DNA of 64,000 nucleotides from an uncultured Stomatobaculum sp. (GTDB lineage: Bacteria; Bacillota; Clostridia; Lachnospirales; Lachnospiraceae): NCBI RefSeq assembly GCF_937924975.1, contig NZ_CALEYG010000014.1, positions 27,435 through 91,434 of the forward strand, written 5' to 3'. A model generated the notes under the pieces. The model searched no databases and had not been told where the DNA came from. It saw nothing but the letters and a program-made list of their open reading frames with translations. Shown here piece by piece: positions 26,015 to 36,068 of this stretch. Each line of letters begins with the position of its first letter. The stretch's first letter is position 1. The translations under genes and the position numbers were made by a program.

Positions 26015-26027
26015 CGCGTGTTAGTAT
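25999..26027 (+). promoter_or_regulatory. Sigma-A promoter for yebC
   Basis: TTGACG (25999-26004), 17-base spacer, TAGTAT (26022-26027). The -35 lies inside the upstream terminator hairpin. Confidence 0.6.
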
Positions 26028-26084
26028 GGGACGGAAACGACGGCAAAGCGCCGCACAGAAGATTAAGACAAAGGAGTTTTTGGC

Positions 26085-26816
26085 ATGTCAGGACATTCCA
26101 AGTTTGCGAATATCAAGCACAAAAAAGAGAAAAACGACGCCGCAAAGGGCAAGATTTTCACCGTGATCGGCAGAGAGATTGCTGTCGCAGTCAAAGAGGG
26201 CGGTCCCGATCCCGCCAACAACTCGAAGCTCCGGGACGTCATCGCGAAGGCGAAGGCAAACAATGTCCCGAACGATACGATCAACAACGGTATCAAGAAG
26301 GCAGCGGGCGGTCTGGACAGCGTGAACTACGAGCAGAATGTCTACGAGGGCTACGGCCCGTCCGGTGTCGCAATTATCGTTGAGACCCTGACGGACAACA
26401 AGAACCGCACGGCGGCAAATGTGCGCGCGGCGTTCTCGAAGGGCGGCGGCAATGTCGGTACGCCGGGCTGCGTCTCCTTCATGTTTGACCGCAAGGGTCA
26501 GATTATCATTGACAAGGAAGAGTGCGACATGGATGCGGATGAGCTCATGATGTTCGCGCTCGATGCGGGCGCGGAGGATTTTGCGGACAATGAGGACAGC
26601 TACGAGGTGCTCACGGATCCGGAGCAGTTCTCGGCGGTGCGCGAGGCGTTCGAGCAGAAGGGCATTCCGATGCTCGAGGCGGATGTCAAGATGATTCCGC
26701 AGAATTGGGTCAGCTTAAAGAGCGAAGAGGATCAGAAGAAGATGCAGCGCATTCTGGATCTGCTCGACGAGGACGATGATGTCCAGGCCGTGTTCCACAG
26801 CTGGGATGAGGAATAA
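26085..26816 (+). CDS. yebC: YebC/PmpR family protein
   Basis: 243 residues. N-terminal SGHSKFANIKHKKEKNDAAKGK is the family signature; later NVGTPGCVSFMFDRKG and DDVQAVFHSW are typical. Long described as a DNA-binding regulator; some members are now linked to translation at proline-rich stretches. AAGGAG precedes the ATG. It ends before a terminator. Confidence 0.93.
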   Translation: MSGHSKFANIKHKKEKNDAAKGKIFTVIGREIAVAVKEGGPDPANNSKLRDVIAKAKANNVPNDTINNGIKKAAGGLDSVNYEQNVYEGYGPSGVAIIVETLTDNKNRTAANVRAAFSKGGGNVGTPGCVSFMFDRKGQIIIDKEECDMDADELMMFALDAGAEDFADNEDSYEVLTDPEQFSAVREAFEQKGIPMLEADVKMIPQNWVSLKSEEDQKKMQRILDLLDEDDDVQAVFHSWDEE

Positions 26817-26833
26817 GACAGTTTGCGTTTCAG

Positions 26834-26870
26834 AAGGGGGAGAGGAGGAAAAGAACCTCTCCCCCTTTGT
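26834..26870 (+). terminator. Rho-independent terminator after yebC
   Basis: Twelve-pair stem AAGGGGGAGAGG / CCTCTCCCCCTT with a ten-base loop; short T run (TTTGT). Confidence 0.75.
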
Positions 26871-26894
26871 CATGGTGAAGGAAGGAAGGGTTGT

Positions 26895-27836
26895 TTGGGA
26901 GAATTTTTAAACGCAGTGTCGGCGGTGTTTGTGATTTTCAGTCTGATGGCCGTGGGAATTTTGCTCGGAAAGCTTAAGTTTATGACGGCGACTGAGAAAA
27001 AGTTCGTGAGCCGCTATGTCATCAACATTGCGGTGCCGCTGAATACGATTGTCGGCATCCAGAAGAATCTGAAGCGCTCGGATATGCTCGAGATGGGGCA
27101 GCTCCTGCTGGTGCCGCTGATCACGATACTGATTTGTCTCGCGGTCTCGATTCTGGTCGCAAAGATGCTGAAACTGCCGAAGCGGCGGAGCGGCGTCTTT
27201 GTGGCGCTCGCGTTTCTCTCAAACACGCTTTTCATCGGTCTTCCCATGGCGCAGGAACTGTTCGGCGATGTCAGTCTGCCCTATGTGATGATTTACTACA
27301 TGTGCTCGACGGTCTTCACCCAGACGGTTGCGTTGATGCTGGTGGAGCGCTCGGGCGAGGTCGCGGAACAGACGGGAAAGAAACAGAATCTGCTGGTTTC
27401 GCTGGTTACGAAGCCGCCGATTCTCGGTATCATTGCGGCCTATGTGCTGCTATTCCTGGACATCCGCCTGCCGCGTATCGCGATGAGTTTCATGAACTAT
27501 GTGAGTGCGACCGTGACGCCGCTCGCGCTGTTTTACTGCGGCTTTGTGATTTACGAGCTCGGGAAAAAGAGCTTGCGTTTAGAGCGCGGCATACCGGCCA
27601 TGCTGGTGCTCCGCTTACTCTTTGCGCCGCTGGTCTCGATTCTCGTGACCCGGGTACTCGGCGTGACGGGGCTTCCGCAGAAAGTCTTCTTGATTGAGGC
27701 GGCATTGCCCTCGGTCTCGCAGATTACGGTCATGGCGGGCGCTTACGGTGCGGACGAGCAGTACGCGGCCGTCGGCTCGGTACTGTCGACCATCGGCATC
27801 TTTATCACGGTGCCGATTCTGATGGTTTTGTTCTGA
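26895..27836 (+). CDS. AEC (auxin efflux carrier) family transporter
   Basis: 313 residues from TTG 26895, preceded by GAAGGAAGGG; longer frames run back into the terminator. About ten hydrophobic segments in two halves, with the family motif FLSNTLFIGLPMAQELFG (polar Asn in a broken helix) and a second-half counterpart LPSVSQITVMAGAYGAD. Bacterial members move organic acids such as malate or malonate; the substrate here is unknown. Confidence 0.88.
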   Translation: MGEFLNAVSAVFVIFSLMAVGILLGKLKFMTATEKKFVSRYVINIAVPLNTIVGIQKNLKRSDMLEMGQLLLVPLITILICLAVSILVAKMLKLPKRRSGVFVALAFLSNTLFIGLPMAQELFGDVSLPYVMIYYMCSTVFTQTVALMLVERSGEVAEQTGKKQNLLVSLVTKPPILGIIAAYVLLFLDIRLPRIAMSFMNYVSATVTPLALFYCGFVIYELGKKSLRLERGIPAMLVLRLLFAPLVSILVTRVLGVTGLPQKVFLIEAALPSVSQITVMAGAYGADEQYAAVGSVLSTIGIFITVPILMVLF

Positions 27837-27884
27837 CGAAGCGAGCAAGTTGTTTTCGGCAGTGCAAAATAGAAAGGCGTTAGG

Positions 27885-30467
27885 ATGAAAGCTGAATTTT
27901 GGAGTTTGCAGGCAGACGAAGTGCTCGCGGGACTCTCGACCGCTGCGTCGGGACTCTCGTCGGCGGAAGCGGAAAAACGGCTCGGGACCGACGGCAAAAA
28001 CCGCCTGACCAAGGGGAACGGCGACAGTGCGTTCCGGGTATTCCTCAGGCAGTTTGAGAGCCCGGTCACGCTGCTCCTGCTCTTTGCAACCGCGATTTCG
28101 TTTTTGATGCAGGATACGACGGACGCCCTGATCATCTTTGCGATTGTGCTGTTTTCGGCGGTGCTCAGCTTTTTCCAGGAGTACCGCGCGGGCGTCGCGG
28201 TCGAAGAACTCCTCAAAGTGGTCGGCGACAAGGTGACCGTGTGTCGGGACGGCAGAGAACAGGAAATCTCTGCAGAGAATCTCGTCCGCGGCGATGTGAT
28301 AGTGCTCCGGGTCGGTGACCTTGTTCCGGCGGACTGCTATCTCCTGTCGGCGAGCAGTCTCACGGCAAATGAGAGCGCTCTGACCGGCGAGACTTTTCCG
28401 GCGGAGAAGCGCGCCGGTGCGCTCGACGCCGGGACTGTGCTCGCGAAGCGCAGCAACTGCCTCTACATGGGGACAGGCATTAAGACCGGTTCGGGGCGGG
28501 CGGTCGTCGTGCACACGGCGCCGGAGAGCGAGTTCGGAAAGATTTCAAAGAGCGTGCAGGGAAAAGAAGCACCGACCGACTTTGAACGCGGCGTGCAGAA
28601 ATTCGGCGCGTTTCTGATTCGCATCACGGCGGTGATGCTCGCAGGTATTTTCTTCTTCAATGTCCTGATGAAGAAGCCGGTTTTTGACTCCTTTATGTTC
28701 GCGCTGGCCCTCTCGGTCGGCTTGACGCCGCAGCTTTTGCCGGCGATTATCAGCATTAACCTCGCAAAAGGCGCAAAGCGGATGGCAGAGCAGAAGGTCA
28801 TTGTCCGGAAGCTCAACGCAATCGAGAACTTCGGCAGCATGGATGTCCTCTGCTCCGACAAGACGGGCACGATTACGCGGGGCGAGGCTGCGCTCTCCGG
28901 CGCGGTCACGGCGGGTGAGGGTTTGCAGGATGAAATTTCGGAGGGAACGGCGTTGCCGGAGATGCTCGCGGTTGCCAGAGAGCGCCTGTTGCTCGCGGCA
29001 TATTTAAATGCGAAATTGCAGGAGGGCTACCGGAATCCGCTCGACGACGCGCTGACCAGCCGGGAGCGCCCCATTGACGGCTACCGGAAAGTCGCGGAAA
29101 TTCCCTACAGTTTTGAGAGCCGCTGCCTGACTGTCACGGCAGACACGCCGGAAAACTCGCTGTTTCACGGTGCGCGCGTCATGATTACGAAGGGTGCGCT
29201 CGAGGAGATTCTCGCGCGTTCGGTATCAGTCGTGAATGTCGAAGGGCAGGAAGTCCCGCTCGATGAGATGAAGAATGACATCGAGACCCAGTATGCGCAT
29301 TATGCGGGGCTCGGTTACCGCGCAATCGGTGTCGCGACCCGCACGCTCTCCGCGGACGAAGATGCCGTGGCAGCCAAGGATCAGGGACTCATATTTCAGG
29401 GCATGCTGCTCTTTCTCGATCCCTTGAAGGACAATGTGCAAAATACGGTGGCGGCCATCCGGCGCGAGGGCGTGAGCCTCAAAATCATCACGGGTGACAA
29501 TGCGCTGATTGCGGCAAACATTGCGGGACAGCTCGACATGGATGTGAAACACATTATGACGGGCGGCGAAATCGCTTCTCTCTCGAAGGAGGAATTAAAG
29601 GCGCGGGTCCGCGAGGCCGAACTCTTTGCGGAGGTGGATCCCGGGCAGAAGGAGGCCATTATCCTTGCGCTGAAGGACGCCGGTGCGGTCGTCGGCTATA
29701 TGGGTGACGGCATCAACGATGCGCCGGCTCTGCACGCGGCGGATGTCGGCATCTCGGTGGAGAGCGCGAGCGACATCGCAAAGAGCGCGGCCTCGATTGT
29801 GCTGCTCGAACAGGATCTCGGCGTGTTGCTCGCCGGCATCCGCGAGGGCAGAAAGACCTTCGCGAACACCCTGAAATACATCTTTATGACGACGAGCGCA
29901 AACTTCGGCAATATGTTCAGCATGGCGGGCATCTCGCTGATTCTGCCCTTCCTGCCGCTTTTGCCGAAGCAGATTCTCAGCACGAACGTGCTGACCGATA
30001 TGCCCGAGGTGCAGATTGCGGACGATGTCGTGGATGCCGAGTGGGTCAGCCACCCGATACGCTGGGACTTCCGCATGATACGCCGCTTTATGCTGCTCTT
30101 CGGCCTCATCAGTTCTTCGTTTGACTATCTGACCTTCTATGTACTGCTTCGCGTTTTCCACGCGGACGCAGGGCTTTTCCGGAGCGGCTGGTTTGTCGAG
30201 TCTGTCGTCTCGGCGGCGCTCGTGGTTCTGGTGATCCGGACGGCGAAGCCTTTCTTCAAGAGCCGTGTAGGCAAAGGACTCTGCTTTGCGACCATTCTCT
30301 CGATTCTCGCGGCGATTGCCCTGCCCTACACGCCGCTCGGCGCACTGCTCGGGCTCGTGCCGCTGCCGGGTTCTCTGCTCGCGGCACTGGGACTGGTTGT
30401 GGTATGCTATATGGTGACAGCCGAGATTGCAAAGCACTGGTTTTATCGGAACGGAAACGGCATCTAA
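27885..30467 (+). CDS. mgtA: Magnesium-type P-type ATPase (MgtA/MgtB family)
   Basis: 860 residues. Cation-ATPase N domain, TGE actuator ([10 protein letters not shown]), ten-helix layout and phosphorylation motif CSDKTGT with Asp325. The hinge is [13 protein letters not shown]. The segment [23 protein letters not shown] before the DKTGT matches P3B Mg importers more than Ca pumps. Only 48 bases separate it from the AEC gene, too little for an M-box riboswitch. Confidence 0.9.
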   Translation: MKAEFWSLQADEVLAGLSTAASGLSSAEAEKRLGTDGKNRLTKGNGDSAFRVFLRQFESPVTLLLLFATAISFLMQDTTDALIIFAIVLFSAVLSFFQEYRAGVAVEELLKVVGDKVTVCRDGREQEISAENLVRGDVIVLRVGDLVPADCYLLSASSLTANESALTGETFPAEKRAGALDAGTVLAKRSNCLYMGTGIKTGSGRAVVVHTAPESEFGKISKSVQGKEAPTDFERGVQKFGAFLIRITAVMLAGIFFFNVLMKKPVFDSFMFALALSVGLTPQLLPAIISINLAKGAKRMAEQKVIVRKLNAIENFGSMDVLCSDKTGTITRGEAALSGAVTAGEGLQDEISEGTALPEMLAVARERLLLAAYLNAKLQEGYRNPLDDALTSRERPIDGYRKVAEIPYSFESRCLTVTADTPENSLFHGARVMITKGALEEILARSVSVVNVEGQEVPLDEMKNDIETQYAHYAGLGYRAIGVATRTLSADEDAVAAKDQGLIFQGMLLFLDPLKDNVQNTVAAIRREGVSLKIITGDNALIAANIAGQLDMDVKHIMTGGEIASLSKEELKARVREAELFAEVDPGQKEAIILALKDAGAVVGYMGDGINDAPALHAADVGISVESASDIAKSAASIVLLEQDLGVLLAGIREGRKTFANTLKYIFMTTSANFGNMFSMAGISLILPFLPLLPKQILSTNVLTDMPEVQIADDVVDAEWVSHPIRWDFRMIRRFMLLFGLISSSFDYLTFYVLLRVFHADAGLFRSGWFVESVVSAALVVLVIRTAKPFFKSRVGKGLCFATILSILAAIALPYTPLGALLGLVPLPGSLLAALGLVVVCYMVTAEIAKHWFYRNGNGI

Positions 30468-30494
30468 GCGAATAATAAGCAGGAGGACACGACC

Positions 30495-31121
30495 ATGAAG
30501 CACCATCTTGTCATCACGATTGAGCGGGAGTACGGGAGCGGCGGACGTCTGCTCGGCAAGGTACTTTCGGAGGAACTCGGCATTCCCTACTACGACGACG
30601 AAATTATCCGCGCGGCATCCGAACATGCGGCGGTCGGTGAGAAGTATTTTCGCCTCTACGACGAAAAGCCCGGGAAGCGTCTCTTCGGACAGGCGCGGGA
30701 TGTGGTCGGAAAGCCGCGCCTCGCGGGCAATATCACCCACCCCGACAATCTGTTCCGCTTTGAGGCGGAGACCATACGCGAGATGGCGGACAAGGGATCC
30801 TGTATCTTCATCGGCCGGAGTGCGGACTTTGTGCTCGATGCGACGGAGTTCGGGGACTTTGTGAGTCTTTTTGTTTACTGTGATATGGCAAATAAGATGC
30901 GGCGCGTCATGGAGGTGGACGGTGTGGACGCCAACGAGGCGATGGCGCGTATCCAGAAGATCAATCGTCAGCGCCGGGAGTACTGCCGCTACTTCACAGG
31001 TAACACCTGGGGCGATCCGATGCTCTACGATTTACCGCTCAACACGACCCATCTCACGATTCCGGAGACGACGGAGCTGGTGAAGACCTATCTCAGACTG
31101 CGGGGACTCCTTGAGGCCTAA
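30495..31121 (+). CDS. Cytidylate kinase-like family protein
   Basis: 208 residues. Begins HHLVITIEREYGSGGRLLGKVLSEELGIPYYDDEII: the P-loop is the variant REYGSGGRLLG of the cytidylate-kinase-2 family, with no canonical GxxxxGK[ST]. IFIGRSADFVL and a basic lid (RIQKINRQRREYCRYF) follow. The natural substrate of this family is not established. Starts 27 bases after mgtA with AGGAGGAC upstream. Confidence 0.85.
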   Translation: MKHHLVITIEREYGSGGRLLGKVLSEELGIPYYDDEIIRAASEHAAVGEKYFRLYDEKPGKRLFGQARDVVGKPRLAGNITHPDNLFRFEAETIREMADKGSCIFIGRSADFVLDATEFGDFVSLFVYCDMANKMRRVMEVDGVDANEAMARIQKINRQRREYCRYFTGNTWGDPMLYDLPLNTTHLTIPETTELVKTYLRLRGLLEA

Positions 31122-31165
31122 CGCCAATTCACAGTTTTTTTACAGACAGGACAAGTGCGTCAAGG

Positions 31166-31171
31166 TATAAT
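31166..31171 (+). promoter_or_regulatory. Possible -10 element for the NlpC/P60 gene
   Basis: A perfect TATAAT 30 bases before the gene. The hexamer at the expected -35 position (CAGACA) is poor; TTTACA lies 21 bases upstream. Confidence 0.35.
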
Positions 31172-31200
31172 ATAGGCGCTTTCGTCTGGAGGGAAGCGCT

Positions 31201-32793
31201 ATGAACAATGATCCGAGAAAGAATCTGGGCGGTGGACTGACGCCGCAAAAGCGAAGAAGACGGCGCGCGGCGACCACCGCGCAAAAGACAGCGGCGGGTC
31301 TCGGCGCTGTTCTTTTGGTCTTCGGAACCGTCTTTTTTGTGCAGGGGAGATCGGGCAAAGGTGCCCGGAACAGAAGTACCGCGCAGAATGCGGCGCGCGC
31401 GTCGACGGCAGCCGTCGAGAGCATTGAGGCGACGCTCTCGCCGGAAGAGTCGCGCGCCGCAGAACTGGAGGCCAATGCGCGCACCGTTGTGGACGGCTAT
31501 CATAATCTGGGCATCGTCAATGTCGAGGGCTACCTCAACATGCACAAAGAGGGATCTCAGAACAGTGAGATCAACGGAAAGCTCTACGGCGGCTCTGCCT
31601 GCGAGATTCTCGATAAGACGGCGGACGGCTGGTATCATATCTCCTCGGGCGGTTTTGAGGGCTATGTGCACAGCGACTATGTGAAGACCGGAGAAGAGGC
31701 AAAGACTCTCGCGCTGCAAAATGTGAAGCGGCGCGCGATTGTGAAAGCCGACAAGCTGAACATACGCTCCGCGCCGAGTAAGGACGCGGACAGCGTCGGA
31801 ACGGCGTTGCAGAACGAGCGCTATGAGGTGCTCGGCGAGGAGAACGGTTTCGTGAAGACGCGCTCCGGCTACATCAGCGCGGACTATGTGGAAATTCGGG
31901 ACTGTCTGAACGAGGCCAGGAAGCAGGATCTCCGCGCAATGGTTCTCAATATGTATGACAATCTCGGTGTCTCCGAGGTGACGGGTTACTTAAATATCCG
32001 CGAGGAACCGAAGGAAGACGGCAAGATTATCGGCAAGCTTACCTCGAAGGCGGGCTGCGATGTCCTTGAGAACGCAAACGGCTGGATGAAAATCAAGTCC
32101 GGCGGCATCACCGGCTATGTCAAGGCAGAGTACATCGCAACCGGCGAGCAGGCCAAGGAAGAGGCGATGAAGAGCGCCTCGCTGATGGCGATTGTGAACA
32201 CGGATGTTCTGAATGCGCGCTCCGAGCCGAAGGAGGACAGTGCCATCTGGACGCAGATCAACAACAGCGAGCGCTATCCGGTTGTGGAACAGCTGGACGG
32301 CTGGGTCAAGCTGGAACTCGAGGAGGGCGACGATGTCTTCGTGAAGAGCGAATACGTCGATGTGCGCTATGCGCTGAATGAGGCGATTCATTTCAGCCCG
32401 CAGGAAGAGGCGGAGCACGCGTCGCTCTCGAGACGGCAACAGATTGTGAACTTTGCGCTCCAGTATCTCGGCAACCCCTATGTCTGGGGCGGCACGAGCC
32501 TCGAGCACGGCTGCGATTGTTCAGGCTTTACGATGAAGGTCATGGAACACTACGGGGTCTCGCTCCCGCATTACTCGGGCTCCCAGGCGCAGATGGGCAA
32601 GAAGGTTACGCAGGACGAGATGCGGCCGGGCGATCTGATCTTTTACTCGAACTCGCGCGGCACGATTAACCATGTCGGCATTTACATCGGCAACGGTCAG
32701 ATTGTCAACGCGGCGAGCCGTCGCTCCGGCATCAAGATTTCAACCTGGAACTACCGTACCCCGCGCGCCATTCGGAACGTGCTCGGCGACTAA
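31201..32793 (+). CDS. SH3-domain NlpC/P60 peptidoglycan hydrolase
   Basis: 530 residues. Basic N-terminus and one membrane anchor (about 28-48), then three bacterial SH3 domains (about 105-165, 180-230, 255-310) with a fourth weaker one to about 390. The C-terminal NlpC/P60 domain (about 410-530) has catalytic Cys440 in CDCSGF and His in NHVGIYIGNG. The family cleaves D-Glu-meso-DAP bonds in wall peptides. The anchor suggests the enzyme stays on the outer face of the membrane. Confidence 0.92.
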   Translation: MNNDPRKNLGGGLTPQKRRRRRAATTAQKTAAGLGAVLLVFGTVFFVQGRSGKGARNRSTAQNAARASTAAVESIEATLSPEESRAAELEANARTVVDGYHNLGIVNVEGYLNMHKEGSQNSEINGKLYGGSACEILDKTADGWYHISSGGFEGYVHSDYVKTGEEAKTLALQNVKRRAIVKADKLNIRSAPSKDADSVGTALQNERYEVLGEENGFVKTRSGYISADYVEIRDCLNEARKQDLRAMVLNMYDNLGVSEVTGYLNIREEPKEDGKIIGKLTSKAGCDVLENANGWMKIKSGGITGYVKAEYIATGEQAKEEAMKSASLMAIVNTDVLNARSEPKEDSAIWTQINNSERYPVVEQLDGWVKLELEEGDDVFVKSEYVDVRYALNEAIHFSPQEEAEHASLSRRQQIVNFALQYLGNPYVWGGTSLEHGCDCSGFTMKVMEHYGVSLPHYSGSQAQMGKKVTQDEMRPGDLIFYSNSRGTINHVGIYIGNGQIVNAASRRSGIKISTWNYRTPRAIRNVLGD

Positions 32794-32871
32794 GGGAAAC
32801 AGGCAGGCAAGTGACAGGACAAACGTGTGTCAGAAAGGCAGCCGCGAAAAGCGGCTGAAAGGGTATTCGGT

Positions 32872-33960
32872 ATGAAAGAGCAGCGTGTCGAGCGGATTCT
32901 GAAAGCACTGGAGGAGCAGGGACTTTCCCAGATGTTAATTGTAGATCCGCTGTCGATTTACTATCTGACGGAGTATTCAAACGATCCGTACGAGCGTTTC
33001 TTCGGACTTCTGCTTCGGAAGGACGGACAGCATGTCCTCTTCCTCAACAAGCTTTTCTATGCGCCCGAGAACAGCGGCGTTCAGGAAGTCTGGTTCTCCG
33101 ATACCGATCCGGTCGCAGAGGTGGTTGCACCGTATCTCATGCGGGATGCTGTCCTCGGCGTAGACAAGGAGCTCACGGCGCGCTTCCTGCTGCCGCTCAT
33201 GGAGAAAAAGGCGGCGGCCGGCTTTGTGAACAGCTCGCTCGCAGTCGATAAGACTCGCGGCGTGAAGGACGCGGAGGAGCAGGAGAAGATGCGCCGCGCC
33301 TCGGCCGTCAACGACGCAGCTATGGCAAAATTCCGCTCTCTCGTGCACGAGGGCGTGACCGAGCGGGAGATTGCGGATCAGATGTTGCAGATTTATCAGA
33401 ACCTCGGCGCCGAGGGCTTTTCCTTTACGCCGCTTGTCGCTTTCGGGGGCAATGCCGCCGACCCGCACCACGAGCCGGATGACACGGTGTTGAAGGAGGG
33501 CGATTGCGTGCTCTTTGATGTGGGCTGTGTGAAGGATCACTATTGCTCGGACATGACCCGCACCTTTTATTATAAGAGCGTGAGTGAGCACTGCCGCGAG
33601 GTCTATGAGATCACGCGCGCGGCGAACGAGGCTGCGGTCGCGATGATTCGCCCCGGCGTGAGACTTTGCGACATCGACAAGGCAGCGCGCGACCTGATTA
33701 CGGAAAAGGGCTACGGTCCGCAGTTTAACCATCGCCTCGGGCACTTCATCGGTTTAAAGGATCACGAGTTCGGCGATGTCTCCTCGGCCTTCGACTGGAA
33801 GGTGGAGCCCGGCATGATTTTCTCGATTGAGCCGGGCATCTATCTGGTCGGAGACACGGGGGTCCGCGTCGAAGACCTCGTGATGGTCACCGAGGACGGC
33901 GTGGAGCCCTTGAACCACTATTCACATGAGCTGGATGTGATCGACGAAAGACAGCAGTAA
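32872..33960 (+). CDS. M24 family aminopeptidase (Xaa-Pro type)
   Basis: 362 residues from ATG 32872 (AAAGGG upstream); the frame is open 15 codons earlier. N-terminal creatinase-like domain, then a pita-bread domain with metal ligands DVGCVKDHYCSDMTRTF (two Asp), GHFIGLKDHEFG (His) and the Glu residues in FSIEPGIYL and VRVEDLVMV. Cleaves an N-terminal residue before proline. A small hairpin (CAGCCGC/GCGGCTG) lies in its leader around 32840-32858. Confidence 0.92.
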   Translation: MKEQRVERILKALEEQGLSQMLIVDPLSIYYLTEYSNDPYERFFGLLLRKDGQHVLFLNKLFYAPENSGVQEVWFSDTDPVAEVVAPYLMRDAVLGVDKELTARFLLPLMEKKAAAGFVNSSLAVDKTRGVKDAEEQEKMRRASAVNDAAMAKFRSLVHEGVTEREIADQMLQIYQNLGAEGFSFTPLVAFGGNAADPHHEPDDTVLKEGDCVLFDVGCVKDHYCSDMTRTFYYKSVSEHCREVYEITRAANEAAVAMIRPGVRLCDIDKAARDLITEKGYGPQFNHRLGHFIGLKDHEFGDVSSAFDWKVEPGMIFSIEPGIYLVGDTGVRVEDLVMVTEDGVEPLNHYSHELDVIDERQQ

Positions 33961-33964
33961 CATG

Positions 33965-34004
33965 AATCCGGCCACCCGGCAAAAGGGGTGCGCCGGATTT
34001 TTTT
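33965..34004 (+). terminator. Rho-independent terminator after the M24 peptidase
   Basis: Eight-pair stem AATCCGGC / GCCGGATT, extended inside by CACCC/GGGGTG, then seven T. Confidence 0.9.
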
Positions 34005-34093
34005 GGCAAAAGCAGTCGCAGGGAGGCTGTGCTATGATAGTATCTGAATGAGATAGGTTCAAATCGCAGCAAAGACTGAGAGGAGACGCAGAC

Positions 34094-34681
34094 ATGGAAC
34101 CCAAACCTTTTTTAAAGCCTTACCTCAAGCTGCATCTTAAGAGCGGGGCGAAGATTGTCATAGAACTTTGGCCGGAAGTTGCGCCGAATGCGGTCAACAG
34201 TCTGATTGATGTGGCCTCTCACGGCTGGATGGACCACCATGCGATTCAGCGCATTGCGCCGGGCAAGTGGGTGGACTTGAGCTACAATGCATACGGACAC
34301 GAGGAGTGCCGCTATCTGATTCCGGACGAGTATCAACTTCACCCGGAAATTGAGCCCCTGACCCCGCGCCCCGGCGTTATCTGCATGGGAGGCTACGATG
34401 AAGCGGGACTTGCGAGTTCGGAAATATTCTTCCCGCTCAAAGAGTTTCCGGAGTTTCGCGGCATATATCCGGTGCTCGGCGAAGTAATCGAGGGGATGGA
34501 TGAAATCCTTCGGATTTCGGAGCTTCCGACCAGGGAGATTAACTACCCGGGCAGCAATAAGAAGATTCTGGAGCCCGCCGAGCCCCAAATTATCGAGCGG
34601 GCAGAGATCGAACTCTTCGGCGTAAGCTACCCCGAGCCCTTGCGAATGGAGAAGCAGGAACTGCCGCCTTGCTGGCGCTGA
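34094..34681 (+). CDS. Cyclophilin-type peptidyl-prolyl isomerase-like protein
   Basis: 195 residues, cytosolic (no signal). The cyclophilin pattern is kept: IVIELWPEVAPNAVNSLIDVA, RPGVICMGG and YPVLGEVIEGMDEI. The usual active-site FHR and Gln-Phe-Phe residues are changed (HHAIQRIAPGKWV, ASSEIFF), so activity is uncertain. An extended -10 (TGCTATGAT, 34030-34038) lies upstream. Confidence 0.8.
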   Translation: MEPKPFLKPYLKLHLKSGAKIVIELWPEVAPNAVNSLIDVASHGWMDHHAIQRIAPGKWVDLSYNAYGHEECRYLIPDEYQLHPEIEPLTPRPGVICMGGYDEAGLASSEIFFPLKEFPEFRGIYPVLGEVIEGMDEILRISELPTREINYPGSNKKILEPAEPQIIERAEIELFGVSYPEPLRMEKQELPPCWR

Positions 34682-34773
34682 AGTGAATGCAGAGGAGAAG
34701 GGTGGGGCATGCCTGCACCGCAGCCTCATGTTGAAGAAGATGCAATGAAATATTGTGTTGTAAAACACACAAA

Positions 34774-34815
34774 AAATCCCTGAAGTGCTTGTATGCGCAA
34801 GTACTTCAGGGATTT
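34774..34815. terminator. Bidirectional terminator between cyclophilin and histidine kinase genes
   Basis: Eighteen-base arms starting AAATCCCTGAAGT, with one non-Watson-Crick position and a six-base loop. It lies between convergent genes and has A/T ends for both directions. Confidence 0.88.
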
Positions 34816-34892
34816 CTTGTTCCTTTCATTCGACAAACAGTCGAAACGTTTGCATCATAGGAGAGTTATAGGACAAAGCTTCTTATTCTCCT

Positions 34893-36068
34893 TTATAGCA
34901 TGTTCCCAAGATTCGCGTTTCGCATCTTGGGAAACCGGATTGCCATAGTAGTACCCTTGTCGCTGCTTTCCTCAATCCAAATCTCTGCGCCGTGGAGCGA
35001 GACAATCTCCCTAACGAGGGCAAGGCCGAGCCCCGCGCCGCCGTACTGACGGCTCCGCGATTTGTCCACGCGGAAAAAAGGCTGAAAAATGCTCTCGCAA
35101 AACTGCGCCGGTATCCCTGTGCCGCTGTCTGATACGCGAATTTCGATTCCGTTTTCGCCCTCGGTGACCGAGAGCTTTACCCAGCCGTTCGGGCGGTTAT
35201 AGCGGATTGCATTTTCGCTGAGGTTAAAGAGCAGGCGGTAAATCAGGGTGTCACTGCCGATCAGCATGGCATTCCCTTCGTAGTTTAGTTCAATGTTCTG
35301 TTGTTCGGCGAGCGGCGTGAGATCGGTGCAAAGTTCCTCCATCAGGGGTTCCAGTTCTATCCTGTCCGCACAGGGAACGGAGCGGAGCTCACTCAGTTCC
35401 AGGAGAGTCTTACTCATTTCCGCCATGCGCTCGGTCTGTTCCGCGAGGAGGCAGAGGAACTCCTTGGTTTCATCATCCGCGTTCGGGTGCTCGGCAGAAA
35501 AGAGTTCAAGTTTTGCCTGCATGAGGGCGAGCGGTGTTCTGAGTTCGTGGGCCGCATTGCCGGTGAACTGTTTCTGGGCGTGAAATCCTTCATCGAGGCG
35601 GTCCAGCATACGGTTAAAGGCATCGCGGGAGCGGCGAAACTCCGGCAGGACTTCGGCGGGTAACTTCATCTCGCTGAGGTTGTTCGGCTCAATTTCCTCG
35701 AGGCGGTTGGCAAAGCGATGCAAAGGACGCAGCGCCTGTCCGCTCACAAAATAGGCGAGCGCCGCACTTAAGAGCGTCACTGCGGCGGTGATGAGCCAGT
35801 TGCTCGCGGTAAAGGCGGCCTGCGCACCGTCGATCACGATGACCAGATCGGAGTTCGGTGCGAGCGTTGCCGTATCCGGGAAATCAGAGGTATTTTGTGC
35901 CGCATCGTTTCCCGAAACCGTTTCGCTGTAAGCGGAGATCGAAGTGCCGATGCGTTCCATATAGTGCCTGCCGGAGTAGCCGAGTAAGAGGCTCATGCTG
36001 ATGCAGGCTGTGGCAATGAGCAGCGCTGTCATCAGTGTGATGCGCCACTGCAAAGAGAGACGTTTCAT
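34893..36068 (-). CDS. Sensor histidine kinase
   Basis: 391 residues. Two membrane helices (about 10-31 and 91-111) enclose a 60-residue outer loop. A HAMP-like part, a DHp helix with phospho-acceptor His174 (NAAHELRTPL) and a HATPase domain follow (NLSENAIRYN, DSGTGIP, GGAGLGLALV). Its start overlaps the end of the regulator gene by four bases. Diverges from the CXXC/ferredoxin/TlpA operon, which it may control. Confidence 0.93.
   Translation of the reverse strand: MKRLSLQWRITLMTALLIATACISMSLLLGYSGRHYMERIGTSISAYSETVSGNDAAQNTSDFPDTATLAPNSDLVIVIDGAQAAFTASNWLITAAVTLLSAALAYFVSGQALRPLHRFANRLEEIEPNNLSEMKLPAEVLPEFRRSRDAFNRMLDRLDEGFHAQKQFTGNAAHELRTPLALMQAKLELFSAEHPNADDETKEFLCLLAEQTERMAEMSKTLLELSELRSVPCADRIELEPLMEELCTDLTPLAEQQNIELNYEGNAMLIGSDTLIYRLLFNLSENAIRYNRPNGWVKLSVTEGENGIEIRVSDSGTGIPAQFCESIFQPFFRVDKSRSRQYGGAGLGLALVREIVSLHGAEIWIEESSDKGTTMAIRFPKMRNANLGNML

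Noticed and set aside
27837..27884. M-box (Mg) riboswitch before mgtA
   Set aside because: Only 48 bases are available, far too short for the element.
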